Below, piece after piece: positions 26,241 to 34,770 of a DNA stretch of 48,346 nucleotides. The notes beneath the pieces were generated by a model. It did no database searches, was not told the origin of the DNA, and saw nothing but the letters and a program-made list of their open reading frames with translations. The position numbers were made by a program, and so were the translations under genes. The DNA is from Bacteroidales bacterium UBA4893. GTDB lineage: Bacteria > Bacteroidota > Bacteroidia > Bacteroidales > P3. The stretch lies in contig DHCV01000023.1 in the NCBI GenBank assembly GCA_002399025.1, forward strand, positions 101,911-150,256, read 5' to 3'. Within the stretch, counting starts at the first letter, position 1, and each line of letters starts with the position of its first letter.

Positions 26241-26855
26241 ATGAAAAGATTGATTATTTTAGTCGTTATTTTGTTTTGCTCATTATCTTTGCTTAAGGCT
26301 CAAGAATTTAGAGCAGGTGTTCTTTCTGGGGTTTTGGCAACTCAAGTTGACGGAGACTATATGTCAGGATATTATAAGGCAGGTTTTATTGGTGGATTAT
26401 TTGTTTATAGAGATGTTTTTGGTGCTGCAAGAATTCAGGGCGAACTTGTGTTTGCAACAAAGGGAAGCCGTTGTGCTCCCAAGAATACTAACCCTGATTT
26501 TCTTCAAGTTTCAACTTCCAGCATCGATTTAAGCTTAATGTATATCTATAAAGTAAGTGAGAGTTTGAATTTTAGGATTGGACTTACTCCATCAGCACTA
26601 TTGAGTGCCAAAGAGGTAAGACCGACAGGAGTAATTCAAGATCCTGATAACTCACCAGACTTTAGGCGTTTTGGAATTTTGGGATTGGCAGGCGTTACCT
26701 ATAATCTCAACAAAAGATTTAGCATCACATGGAGCTATAATTACTCTTTATTGAGTATTAGAAGTGGAAACTCGGAAATATACGACTTGGGATTTTATGA
26801 ACAAAACGCCCAATATCATAATTATATGTCCTTTGTTTTGGGATATACCTTCTAA
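26241..26855 (+). CDS. PorT-like outer-membrane beta-barrel protein
   Basis: 204 residues. The signal peptide is MKRLIILVVILFCSLSLLKA, cleaved before QEFRAG. The mature protein has regularly spaced amphipathic strands (GFIGGLFVYRDVFG, ARIQGELVFATKGSR, LDLSLMYIYKV-like segment, FRIGLTPSALL, FGILGLAGVTYNL, FSITWSYNYSLL). It ends in HNYMSFVLGYTF with a terminal Phe, as barrel proteins do. The class is the outer-membrane beta-barrel (PorT-like) family common in Bacteroidota. It is shorter than true PorT, so a role in type IX secretion is not claimed. Its stop codon overlaps that of the converging metallo-hydrolase gene. Confidence 0.78.
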   Translation: MKRLIILVVILFCSLSLLKAQEFRAGVLSGVLATQVDGDYMSGYYKAGFIGGLFVYRDVFGAARIQGELVFATKGSRCAPKNTNPDFLQVSTSSIDLSLMYIYKVSESLNFRIGLTPSALLSAKEVRPTGVIQDPDNSPDFRRFGILGLAGVTYNLNKRFSITWSYNYSLLSIRSGNSEIYDLGFYEQNAQYHNYMSFVLGYTF

Positions 26856-27487
26856 TTTATAAAAGGATTATTTTCTTTCTCATAGCCTATTGTTGTGGTT
26901 GGTCCATGTCCACAAATACAAATAGTATTTTCAGCGAGAGGGAATAGATTATTCTTAATACTTGAAATTAAGGTGTCAAAATCTCCTGTCGGAAGGTCTG
27001 TTCTACCAATTGAATCCCTAAACAACACATCTCCAGTTACAACAAAACCCTCTTCATTATTATAAAAACACAAACTTCCAGCACAGTGTCCTGGAGTTTC
27101 AAAGATTTGTAATTTGGAGTTGCCAAAGAGAATAACATCTTCTTTTGTAATGTATTCCAGAGATATGTTCTCAATTCCATCAACCTCAAAACCCATCATC
27201 TGAGCTTGAGCATCAGCAATTCGGATAAACCTTTCACCATCATGATGCATCTTTAGAGGTAGATTAAACATTTGTGTAGCCCAATAAGCTCCGCATATAT
27301 GATCAATATGAGCATGAGTAATAAGTAGATGTTTAACCTTAAGGTCATTTTCCTTTATAAAGTTGATTATTTCTTGTTTTTCTGATTGATCTTGACAACA
27401 AACATCAATCAAAACACATTCTTTTGTGTTATCATATGCCAATGTACAATTCACTTCATAGTGATTAAATACGAAAACTTTTACCAT
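26852..27487 (-). CDS. Metallo-beta-lactamase fold hydrolase (glyoxalase II-like)
   Basis: 211 residues. The zinc motif THAHIDH (57-63; His58, His60, Asp62, His63) is complete. The later ligands are seen in ETPGHCAGSLCF, VTGDVLFRDSIGR and CGHGPTT. Length and the GDVLF/RTDLPTGD block match the YcbL/glyoxalase-II-like group, which hydrolyses thioesters; the substrate is unknown. Its start overlaps the mazG stop by one base (TAATG), so translation is coupled. It is the last gene of the sufB-glycosyltransferase-mazG run. Confidence 0.85.
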   Translation of the reverse strand: MVKVFVFNHYEVNCTLAYDNTKECVLIDVCCQDQSEKQEIINFIKENDLKVKHLLITHAHIDHICGAYWATQMFNLPLKMHHDGERFIRIADAQAQMMGFEVDGIENISLEYITKEDVILFGNSKLQIFETPGHCAGSLCFYNNEEGFVVTGDVLFRDSIGRTDLPTGDFDTLISSIKNNLFPLAENTICICGHGPTTTIGYEKENNPFIN

Positions 27488-28269
27488 TATTCTTGTTTTT
27501 TTGCTTCATTCCAAAATACATCCATTTCCTTCAAAGTCATTTTTCTAAGATCTTTGCCTTGTTGGAGTACTTTTTCTTCAATGTATTGGAATCGGTTAAT
27601 AAACTTCTTATTTGTTCTTTCTAAAGCAGATTCGGGGTTTACGTCAATAAATCGCGAGTAGTTAATTAGAGCAAATAGAGTATCTCCAAACTCCTGTTCA
27701 ATTCTTTCCCTATTATTATTCTTTAACTCTTCTTTGAGTTCCTCAATTTCTTCCTCTACCTTTTTCCACACTTGTTCTCTATTTTCCCAGTCAAATCCAA
27801 CTCCTCTTGCTTTATCTTGAATCCTATACGCTTTAACTAATGCAGGCAATGTTTTTGGGACTCCAGAAAGAGTTGATTTTCTTCCTTCCTTCAATTTTAT
27901 CTGTTCCCAATTCTCTTTAACCTGCTCAGAACTACTAACTTTTTCATCTCCGTAAATGTGAGGATGTCGTCTAATTAGCTTTTCATTGAGTGAATCAATC
28001 ACATCCTTAATATCAAACGCCTTTTCTTCAGAGCCAATCTTTGCATAAAACACAATATGCAAAAGTAAATCGCCAACCTCTTTCTTTATTTCATCGCTAT
28101 TATTTTCAATAATTGCATCAGCAAGTTCGTATGTTTCCTCAATGGTCAAATGACGAAGAGTTTCATAGGTTTGTTTCTTATCCCAAGGGCATTTTTCCCT
28201 TAGATCATCCATAATTTCCAACAATTTTCCAAAGCTTTCCAAAGCTTCTTTATGCTTATCTTTTCCCAT
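27487..28269 (-). CDS. mazG: Nucleoside triphosphate pyrophosphohydrolase
   Basis: 260 residues from ATG 28269 (a TTG codon just before it is not needed). Two MazG domains are visible. The first has DLREKCPWDKKQTYETLRHL, EETYELADAI and EVGDLLLHIVFYAKIG. The second has KEELKNNNRERIEQEFGDTL. The protein hydrolyses NTPs or altered nucleotides to NMP and pyrophosphate, for nucleotide pool cleaning or for lowering alarmone signals. It sits 22 bp downstream of the glycosyltransferase gene. Confidence 0.95.
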   Translation of the reverse strand: MGKDKHKEALESFGKLLEIMDDLREKCPWDKKQTYETLRHLTIEETYELADAIIENNSDEIKKEVGDLLLHIVFYAKIGSEEKAFDIKDVIDSLNEKLIRRHPHIYGDEKVSSSEQVKENWEQIKLKEGRKSTLSGVPKTLPALVKAYRIQDKARGVGFDWENREQVWKKVEEEIEELKEELKNNNRERIEQEFGDTLFALINYSRFIDVNPESALERTNKKFINRFQYIEEKVLQQGKDLRKMTLKEMDVFWNEAKKQE

Positions 28270-28291
28270 CAAAAAAATTTCTTTTTAGCCT

Positions 28292-29311
28292 TCATTTATC
28301 TTTATTCGCTTCCCAACTATTTGCAATGTCTGCAATCTTATCATAGTCCAAGCTTCTCATACAATCAAAATGTTTCTTTGGACATTCCTTAAATCCCAAT
28401 TTTGAACATGGACGACAATTCAAATCTTTTTTTTCAAAGATATGAATTTCAGCCTTTGAGTCTTTTGGAAGATAAGGGTACATCCCAAATTGAGGTATTG
28501 TATTTCCCCAAACACTAATAATATTCTTATTTAGTGCTGCAGCAATATGCATAAGACCTGTATCGGGAGTTATTACTCCATCGGAGTTTGCAATTAGTGA
28601 TGAAGTTTGATTTAGATTGTAAGCACCACAAGCATTAAATACCCTTGCTCCTACAGCATTCTCAACCAAAATTGCCTTATGCCTATCATCCTTATCTCCT
28701 AATAGAACAATTGATTTATTTATTCCTTGACATAATTGGATTAGCTTATCCAACGGGATTTGTTTAGTTTGATGCTTGCTCCCAACAACAACTGCAACAT
28801 AACCATCTTGAAAACTCAAAGGCAATGCATCAGGAGAAATGTAGTCCTCATCTGCCAAAAAATAATCTAAACCCTTATCATCATTAATAACCTTATATTT
28901 AATTCCATTTAAGGTTTCGAAATACCTATCAACAATATGTAAATCTGGCAATTGATTTAGTTTACATCTAACCAAAAGCCATTTTTTTATCTTTAAAGAA
29001 TTAAATGTTCTATAAGGTTTAAAAAGTCTTAGTTTTATTATCAATGACCTCAATTGTTTATGCAAGTCAATGATTAAACTATAGTTTTCTTTCCTTAGGT
29101 GTTTAATAGTTTCTGATAAAGAACCAGAATATGTAATTATCATATCCACATAAGGATTATTATTCAGTATAATTGCGTTATTTGCCTTTGTCAGATAGTG
29201 AATCTCAACATTAGGTATTTGTGTTTTTATGCATCGAATGATTGGAGTTGTTAGAACAATATCTCCAATTGAACTTAGACGTATTATTAAAATCTTGGGG
29301 TGAGCATCCAT
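28292..29311 (-). CDS. Glycosyltransferase family 9 (heptosyltransferase-like)
   Basis: 339 residues. It has the GT-B fold of ADP-heptose:LPS heptosyltransferases: ILIIRLSSIGDIVLTTPIIR at the N terminus, LIIDLHKQLRSLIIKLRL, VAVVVGSKHQTKQIPLDKL, then the nucleotide-sugar site ANSDGVITPDTGLMHIAAAL and SVWGNTIPQFGMYP. The C terminus has a cysteine cluster (LNCRPCSKLGFKECPKKHFDC) common in this branch. It would extend the LPS core at the inner membrane; the sugar is not determined. Its ATG lies 2 bp after the sufB stop, an odd pairing of functions with probable translational coupling. Confidence 0.9.
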   Translation of the reverse strand: MDAHPKILIIRLSSIGDIVLTTPIIRCIKTQIPNVEIHYLTKANNAIILNNNPYVDMIITYSGSLSETIKHLRKENYSLIIDLHKQLRSLIIKLRLFKPYRTFNSLKIKKWLLVRCKLNQLPDLHIVDRYFETLNGIKYKVINDDKGLDYFLADEDYISPDALPLSFQDGYVAVVVGSKHQTKQIPLDKLIQLCQGINKSIVLLGDKDDRHKAILVENAVGARVFNACGAYNLNQTSSLIANSDGVITPDTGLMHIAAALNKNIISVWGNTIPQFGMYPYLPKDSKAEIHIFEKKDLNCRPCSKLGFKECPKKHFDCMRSLDYDKIADIANSWEANKDK

Positions 29312-29313
29312 AA

Positions 29314-30774
29314 CTATCCTACGCTTCCTTCTAAACTAATACTTAATAATTTTTGAGCCTCAACTGCAAATTCCATAGGTAGTTTATTAAGTACTTCTTT
29401 TGCATATCCATTTACAATTAGTCCAATTGCAGCTTCTTGTGATATTCCTCTTTGGCGACAGTAGAATAGTTGATCGTCAGAAATTTTTGAAGTAGTTGCT
29501 TCGTGTTCAACAATTGAACTATGATTATCAGTTTTTATGTAAGGAAAAGTATGGGCACCACATTTGCTACCTAAAAGTAGTGAATCGCATTGAGAAAAGT
29601 TTCTTGAATTAGTTGCTCCCTTTGTAACTTTGACCAATCCACGATAGGAATTTTGACTTTCTCCTGCAGAAATTCCTTTTGAGATGATTGTGCTTTTTGT
29701 ATTTTGCCCAATATGAATCATCTTTGTTCCTGTGTCGGCTTGTTGTTGATTATTGGTAACAGCAACAGAATAGAACTCCCCAACAGAATTGTCTCCCTTT
29801 AGAATACAACTTGGGTATTTCCAAGTTACTGCAGAGCCTGTTTCAACCTGAGTCCAAGAAAGTTTAGCATTGTTTCCTTTACAAATACCCCTTTTGGTAA
29901 CGAAATTATAAATCCCACCCTTTCCATCTTTATCTCCAGGATACCAATTCTGTACAGTGGAGTACTTAACTTCTGCATCCTTCATAACAACAATCTCAAC
30001 AATGGCTGCATGAAGTTGATTCTCATCTCTTTTTGGGGCAGTACAGCCTTCCATATAGGAGACATAGGAACCTTCTTCTGCAACAATCAAAGTTCTTTCA
30101 AACTGACCAGTATTTGCAGCATTAATTCTAAAATAGGTTGAAAGTTCAATAGGGCATTTTACTCCTTTAGGGATGTAGCAAAAAGAACCATCACTAAATA
30201 CTGCGGAATTAAGTGCGGCAAAGAAATTATCAGTATAAGGAACCACTGAAGCAAGATGCTGACGGACTAATTCTGGATGATTTTGAACTGCCTCACTAAA
30301 AGAACAGAATATTATTCCTACCTCTGAGAGGGTTTCGGAAAATGTAGTCTTAATAGAAACACTGTCCATAACAGCATCAACTGCAACATTACCCATGTTA
30401 CCTGAATCATCTAAAGAAATACCTAGTCTATTAAATGTATCAAGCAACTCCTCATGAACTTCTTGACTGTCTGTTTCTGAACTTGTTTTTGGTGCAGCAT
30501 AATAGATAATATCCTGATAGTTTATTTCTGGAATCTCTAAATGTGCCCAAGTTGGCATTTTCATAGTTAGCCAATGATTATAGGCTTTTAATCTGAATTC
30601 CAATAACCATTCAGGCTCATTCTTCATCTTTGAAATATGTTTAATAACATTTTCATTTAATCCTTTTTCAATAACCTCAGTATCAATATTTGTAACAAAA
30701 CCATATTTGTATTCACCACTTGTAATATCCTCAATTATATCGTTTTCTTTTATTCTTTCATTATCATTCTCCAT
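29314..30774 (-). CDS. sufB: Fe-S cluster assembly scaffold SufB
   Basis: 486 residues, full length. SufB is the scaffold subunit of the SufBC2D complex that builds iron-sulfur clusters in the cytoplasm. Recognised parts are PEWLLEFRLKAYNHWLTMKM, VPYTDNFFAALNSAVFSDGS, YIPKGVKCPIELSTYFRIN, YVSYMEGCTAPKRDENQLHA and the C-terminal FYCRQRGISQEAAIGLIVNG. SufC and SufD genes, usually adjacent, are not on either side. The upstream gap is 377 bp and the downstream gene is a glycosyltransferase. Its clusters could serve RimO, which needs two. Confidence 0.97.
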   Translation of the reverse strand: MENDNERIKENDIIEDITSGEYKYGFVTNIDTEVIEKGLNENVIKHISKMKNEPEWLLEFRLKAYNHWLTMKMPTWAHLEIPEINYQDIIYYAAPKTSSETDSQEVHEELLDTFNRLGISLDDSGNMGNVAVDAVMDSVSIKTTFSETLSEVGIIFCSFSEAVQNHPELVRQHLASVVPYTDNFFAALNSAVFSDGSFCYIPKGVKCPIELSTYFRINAANTGQFERTLIVAEEGSYVSYMEGCTAPKRDENQLHAAIVEIVVMKDAEVKYSTVQNWYPGDKDGKGGIYNFVTKRGICKGNNAKLSWTQVETGSAVTWKYPSCILKGDNSVGEFYSVAVTNNQQQADTGTKMIHIGQNTKSTIISKGISAGESQNSYRGLVKVTKGATNSRNFSQCDSLLLGSKCGAHTFPYIKTDNHSSIVEHEATTSKISDDQLFYCRQRGISQEAAIGLIVNGYAKEVLNKLPMEFAVEAQKLLSISLEGSVG

Positions 30775-30797
30775 AGTTTTTCATTTTTCATGAAATG

Positions 30798-30805
30798 CAA
30801 AAATA
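30798..30805 (-). promoter_or_regulatory. -7 box of sufB
   Basis: TATTTTTG followed by CAT on the minus strand, about 23 bp before the sufB ATG at 30774. It is the extended TAnnTTTGCA form seen at several other genes here. Confidence 0.65.
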
Positions 30806-31045
30806 CAATATAATTATTCTAAGTAGAAATATTTAATATAAATTTTTTATTCAATAGAGAATTTATGAGAAAATCAAAATACATAATGATTCATCCCATC
30901 AAATCAATAAATTCTATTTAAAAATGATGTATTACATATATATTTTTATGCACTAATCAGAATATGACATAATAATTAATAATTAGATTTTTCATTGATT
31001 ATTACGAATTTACATTAATCTGCATTTAAAAAGTATAAAAAAAAA

Positions 31046-31075
31046 TTGTTATTACAATAATTATTATTACTTTTG
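31046..31075 (+). promoter_or_regulatory. Promoter of the cysteine-lipoprotein cassette
   Basis: TTG (31046-31048), 19 bp, then TACTTTTG (31068-31075) followed by CTCC. Apart from the rRNA promoter it is the only one found with a -33 element at the expected distance. Transcription would start near 31082, leaving a leader of about 70 nt that contains GGAGAAAC (31094-31101), far from the start codon. Confidence 0.75.
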
Positions 31076-31151
31076 CTCCAAATACAACAAATGGAGAAAC
31101 TCGAAAATCCAAAACAGAGTAGAGGCAAAAAAATAAATAAAAATTATAACT

Positions 31152-31409
31152 ATGAAAAAAATTTTATTTGTATTAGGAGTTGCAGCAGCTTTTTCATTCG
31201 CAGCTTGTAATGGCGCTAAAGATTGTGCTTGCGATATCGTTAACGAAGGAGACGGTACAGTTGTTATGAGAGCATCTGAAGTAAATGGTGCATTAGATGT
31301 TCTAGAATTTGACGGAGATTGTGCAGATATTACATGGGCTGATTATTCAGGACAATTCAAAACTGAAATCATCATGGAAGGTAACAAACTTAAATGCGTA
31401 GAAAAATAA
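31152..31409 (+). CDS. Small cysteine lipoprotein A
   Basis: 85 residues. MKKILFVLGVAAAFSFAACN is a lipoprotein signal, with lipidated Cys19. The mature part has four further cysteines: KDCACDI just after the anchor, FDGDCADITWADY in the middle and NKLKCVEK at the end. I know no named family for it. The order DCxC, then D/S-C-A/S-D/S-I-T, then N/L-x-C is shared with the lipoprotein two genes downstream, so the two are paralogues. A hairpin terminator follows, so this gene could be made in excess over the rest of the cassette. Confidence 0.8.
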   Translation: MKKILFVLGVAAAFSFAACNGAKDCACDIVNEGDGTVVMRASEVNGALDVLEFDGDCADITWADYSGQFKTEIIMEGNKLKCVEK

Positions 31410-31427
31410 AAAGTATTTTTCTTAAAG

Positions 31428-31465
31428 AAGGGGAATATTACATTTGTAGTATTCCCTTTTTAATA
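31428..31465 (+). terminator. Terminator after lipoprotein A, with an internal -7 box
   Basis: A 13-bp stem (31428-31440 with 31447-31459, two G-U pairs) and a 6-nt loop, followed by TTTAAT. TACATTTG (31439-31446), a perfect -7 box, spans the top of the stem and the loop. The same bases could therefore end one transcript and start the next, whose ATG is at 31478. Confidence 0.75.
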
Positions 31466-31477
31466 TAGAGTAGGATT

Positions 31478-32416
31478 ATGAGAATAAATAAAAGTTTGAT
31501 TGGAACAATATGCCGAATAATTATTGGTTTAGTTTTTATTCTTTCGGCAGTACTAAAATATTTATCAATTGAAGCAGTTGATTTATTCTTTTTTGACCAT
31601 AAATTATTCCCTTGGGTAATAACTACAATCTTATCAAGACTTCTTATCTCTCTCGAAGCAATTATAGGAATAATGCTTGTAGTTGGTGTTTACCCAAAAT
31701 TATCCAAAATACTAACCTTTTTAATGCTGATTGGCTTTACAGTATATTTACTAATAAAGCCTTTGTTTTTTGATGTAACTGATGAAAATTGTTTTTGTTT
31801 TGGAGATAAAATACAGCTTTCTGACAAAGAAACCATAATTAAAAACGTGATTCTTCTTCTCCTTGCACTAACTCTGAATTGGGCAAAATGGTGGAGGACA
31901 AGATATTCAAAACTCATATTAATTATTTCTTCTCTTTTAGTTGTTGGAACAGCATTCACAATCAAACCACCTGACTTTATTCAATCAAAGATTTATAAAC
32001 ATTCCGTAAATATCCGTCCTGAAGTATTTGAAAGAGTTAAGAAATATGAAAACTTACAAGCTTTAGAGATTGATAAAGGAAAGAAAGTTGTTTGCTGGTA
32101 TAGTACTAATTGCAAGTATTGTAAGAGAGCAGCAAAGAAAATTGACATTATTATAGATAGACATAAATTAGATCGGAATGATTTTATTGAGGTTTTCGGA
32201 GGCAAAGAAAAATCATTGACTAAGTTCTATGAAGAATCAAACACAAAACCTCTTCCCTACACTTTTATTGATATTGTATCATTCCTAAATACCACACATG
32301 GTCATATGCCAGTTATCTTTTTACTTGAAGAAGGAAAGGTTATTCAACTATATAAATTAACAACAATTGACGAAGCCTTCATTGTTGACTTTTTTAAACC
32401 CAAAAATAATAAATAA
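31478..32416 (+). CDS. MauE/DoxX-like membrane protein fused to a thioredoxin-like domain
   Basis: 312 residues. The N-terminal half (1-165) has four to five membrane segments (about 8-28, 45-70, 76-95, 120-137, 146-163). It opens with a DoxX/MauE-type start (ICRIIIGLVFILSAVLKYLS) and carries a CxC motif in DENCFCFGDKI (Cys105, Cys107). The C-terminal half is periplasmic by topology. It has a thioredoxin-like active site STNCKYCKRAAKKI (Cys212, Cys215) after strand KKVVCWY, and a cis-Pro region HGHMPVIFLLEEGKVI (Pro278). MauE and related proteins help form disulfides; the fusion looks like a self-contained electron path from quinone or cytoplasm to periplasmic thiols. The direction (oxidation or reduction) cannot be told. 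The flanking cysteine lipoproteins are plausible substrates. Confidence 0.82.
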   Translation: MRINKSLIGTICRIIIGLVFILSAVLKYLSIEAVDLFFFDHKLFPWVITTILSRLLISLEAIIGIMLVVGVYPKLSKILTFLMLIGFTVYLLIKPLFFDVTDENCFCFGDKIQLSDKETIIKNVILLLLALTLNWAKWWRTRYSKLILIISSLLVVGTAFTIKPPDFIQSKIYKHSVNIRPEVFERVKKYENLQALEIDKGKKVVCWYSTNCKYCKRAAKKIDIIIDRHKLDRNDFIEVFGGKEKSLTKFYEESNTKPLPYTFIDIVSFLNTTHGHMPVIFLLEEGKVIQLYKLTTIDEAFIVDFFKPKNNK

Positions 32417-32418
32417 TT

Positions 32419-32649
32419 ATGAAAAAGATATTCTTAATTGCAGCTGTAGTTTTTTCAATCTCATTAGTTTCCTGCACACAAAACGATTGTGTTTGCACAG
32501 CTAATCAACAAAAATCAACCGGTTATGCAAGCTCAGCATCCTATCCTATTTATGATTGGGGAGGAAGTTGCAGTAGCATTACGCAAAACGATATTCCTGA
32601 GATAAGTGGTAGCGGTACAGAGTATAATCTGAACTGCACAGACATTTAG
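32419..32649 (+). CDS. Small cysteine lipoprotein B
   Basis: 76 residues, starting 2 bp after the fusion gene, so translation is coupled. MKKIFLIAAVVFSISLVSCT is a lipoprotein signal with lipidated Cys19. The mature region has the same cysteine layout as lipoprotein A: NDCVCTA, then GGSCSSITQNDI, then YNLNCTDI. The stretch between is Ser/Tyr-rich (SSASYPIYDW) and unlike A. No known family is recognised. Placement in one operon with the thioredoxin-like fusion suggests a thiol-dependent role. Confidence 0.8.
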   Translation: MKKIFLIAAVVFSISLVSCTQNDCVCTANQQKSTGYASSASYPIYDWGGSCSSITQNDIPEISGSGTEYNLNCTDI

Positions 32650-32743
32650 TACTTTCCTTTCCCCATTATTCTTTTTTGGAAAATAATATATTAACAATTT
32701 TCTTCGTTTAGAAGTGATATTGTAATTTTTTAATCTCACTACT

Positions 32744-34294
32744 ATGATAAATATTCTTTGGGTTGACGATGAAATTGACCTTTTAAAACCTCATATGCTT
32801 TTTCTGGCTACAAAGGGCTACGAAGTTATTCCTTCAACTGATGGAATTGAAGCCTTAGAACTATTGGAGCAAAACATTGTTGACATTGTTTTTTTAGATG
32901 AAAATATGCCTGGAATTTCAGGATTGGATACCTTAATGAGGATTAAGGACAAATATCCTTCTCTTCCAATTATTATGATAACAAAAAGTGAGGAAGAGCA
33001 TATTATGGAACAAGCCATTGGGTCTAAGATTTCGGACTATTTGATTAAGCCTGTTAATCCAAACCAAATTCTTCTTGCTCTAAAGAAACATCTTGATGCT
33101 AAAAAACTTGTAAGTGAAACCTCAACACTCAATTACCAACAACAGTTTAGAGAGATATCAATGCGACTAATGGATAGGTTGGATGCAAAGCAATGGGCAG
33201 AAGTCTATAAGAAATTAATTTTTTGGGAGTTGGAGCTTGCAACCTCACAAGATGAAAGTATTTTTGAAATTCTCCGTCAACAAAAGGATGAGGCAAATAC
33301 TCTGTTTTGCAGATTCTATGAAAAAAACTATGAGAGCTGGCTAAAAACACAGACTGATGATAGACCTCTTTTGTCGCACACAGTACTTAAAGAAAAACTT
33401 TTTCCATTACTTAAGGAAGAAAAGGTTCCAACTTTTTTAATTGTTATTGACAATTTCAGGTTCGATCAATGGAAAGCAATACAGCCAATGATTGAAGAGT
33501 ATTATAGGATAGATAATGAAGATATTTATTTTAGTATTATCCCTACCACAACTCAATATGCAAGAAATTCTATGTTTGCTGGACTAATGCCAGCAGAGAT
33601 TGAAAAGAAATATCCTTCACTTTGGGTTAATGAAGATAAGGAAGGGAATAAAAACCAAAATGAACATGAGTTTTTGCAGGAAAACCTGAAGCGATTTGGT
33701 TTTAATCTTAAAACAACCTACCATAAGGTGCTGAATGTGCAATATGGTAAGAGAATGATTGATATTCTGCCAAATATGCTTAACAACGACTTGAATGTGA
33801 TTGTTTATAATTTTATTGATATGCTATCTCATGCTCGCACGGAAAATGATTTAGTTAGGGAGCTTGCAGAGGATGAAAGGGCATATCGTTCTGTAACTCA
33901 AACTTGGTTTAATCATTCTGCACTAATGGATGTATTGAAGTATTTGAGCGACAAGAAAGTTAATATTGTTATTACAACTGATCACGGCTCTGTTAGGGTT
34001 GATAGACCTGTGAAGGTTAAAGGAGACAAAGGGCTTTCTACAAACCTTCGTTACAAGGTAGGTAGACTTTTGGACTACAACCCAAAGGAAGTGCTTGAGG
34101 TTAAGGACTGTACTCAAATATTTCTACCAAAATTAGCCATAACCTCACCTTATATCTTCACTCGCTCAAATGATTTCTTTGCATACCCCAACAACTATAA
34201 TCAATACGTACAATACTACATGAATACTTTCCAACATGGAGGGATTTCTATGGAAGAGATTATGGTCCCATTTATAACTATAAAAAGAAAGTAA
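32744..34294 (+). CDS. porX: Type IX secretion regulator PorX (response regulator with PglZ domain)
   Basis: 516 residues. The receiver domain (1-120) begins INILWVDDEIDLL and has phosphoacceptor Asp52 (IVFLDENMPG), a Thr in IMITKSEEE and a Lys in YLIKPVNP. A long linker follows, then a C-terminal PglZ/alkaline-phosphatase-like domain (about 200-516) with LIVIDNFRFDQWKAIQP, IPTTTQYARNSMFAGL, YNFIDMLSHARTE and ITTDHGSVRVDRP, which holds the metal ligands. PorX controls expression and function of the type IX system together with PorY and an ECF sigma factor. The type IX substrate at 1591-4170 shows that the system is used. tsaE begins at the base after its stop codon. Confidence 0.95.
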   Translation: MINILWVDDEIDLLKPHMLFLATKGYEVIPSTDGIEALELLEQNIVDIVFLDENMPGISGLDTLMRIKDKYPSLPIIMITKSEEEHIMEQAIGSKISDYLIKPVNPNQILLALKKHLDAKKLVSETSTLNYQQQFREISMRLMDRLDAKQWAEVYKKLIFWELELATSQDESIFEILRQQKDEANTLFCRFYEKNYESWLKTQTDDRPLLSHTVLKEKLFPLLKEEKVPTFLIVIDNFRFDQWKAIQPMIEEYYRIDNEDIYFSIIPTTTQYARNSMFAGLMPAEIEKKYPSLWVNEDKEGNKNQNEHEFLQENLKRFGFNLKTTYHKVLNVQYGKRMIDILPNMLNNDLNVIVYNFIDMLSHARTENDLVRELAEDERAYRSVTQTWFNHSALMDVLKYLSDKKVNIVITTDHGSVRVDRPVKVKGDKGLSTNLRYKVGRLLDYNPKEVLEVKDCTQIFLPKLAITSPYIFTRSNDFFAYPNNYNQYVQYYMNTFQHGGISMEEIMVPFITIKRK

Positions 34295-34720
34295 ATGCAA
34301 CCTACATATATTGCCGATTCACTTTCTGACCTTAAAACAATTGCTAATAAAATCTTAGAGGATAATAGCGAAGATAAGATTTTTATTCTTGAAGGGGAAA
34401 TGGGAGCAGGTAAAACCACTCTTACAAAGTATTTATGTGAGAACTTGGGAGCAACGGATAATGTTTGTTCCCCTACTTTTGCAATCGTAAATCAATACTA
34501 CTCCGACATAATTGGAGATATTTATCATTTTGATTTTTACAGGATAAACAAAGAGCAGGAAGCCTTTGATATTGGGTTTGAGGAATACTTATATAGTGGG
34601 AATTATTGTTTTATTGAGTGGGCTGAAAAGGTCTCAAGCCTTTTGCCCTTGCACTACACAATCATCTCTATTAAAGAAATTCAAGAAAAAAGAAGAGAGA
34701 TATCCATAAGGAAGGTTTAG
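34295..34720 (+). CDS. tsaE: tRNA threonylcarbamoyladenosine synthesis ATPase TsaE
   Basis: 141 residues. It is the small ATPase of the TsaBDE complex that makes t6A at position 37 of ANN-decoding tRNAs. Walker A is GEMGAGKTTLTKYL (about 35-48), followed by SPTFAIVNQY and IYHFDFYRI, then FIEWAEK. Length is typical. Its ATG directly abuts the porX stop. This pairing is a common order in the phylum and does not by itself imply a shared function. Confidence 0.95.
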   Translation: MQPTYIADSLSDLKTIANKILEDNSEDKIFILEGEMGAGKTTLTKYLCENLGATDNVCSPTFAIVNQYYSDIIGDIYHFDFYRINKEQEAFDIGFEEYLYSGNYCFIEWAEKVSSLLPLHYTIISIKEIQEKRREISIRKV

Positions 34721-34770
34721 ATAAACACCTAAAGAATAGTGTTTTCTTTTCATTATATCTTTCTTGAAAT

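Larger units (their letters stand above)
30775..31151. other. Divergent intergenic region sufB / cysteine lipoprotein
   Basis: 377 bp, strongly AT-rich, carrying the two diverging promoters at its ends. A distant 9-bp inverted repeat (AGAATTTAT near 30858 and its complement near 30908) is the only other structure noted. No gene is seen. Confidence 0.55.
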
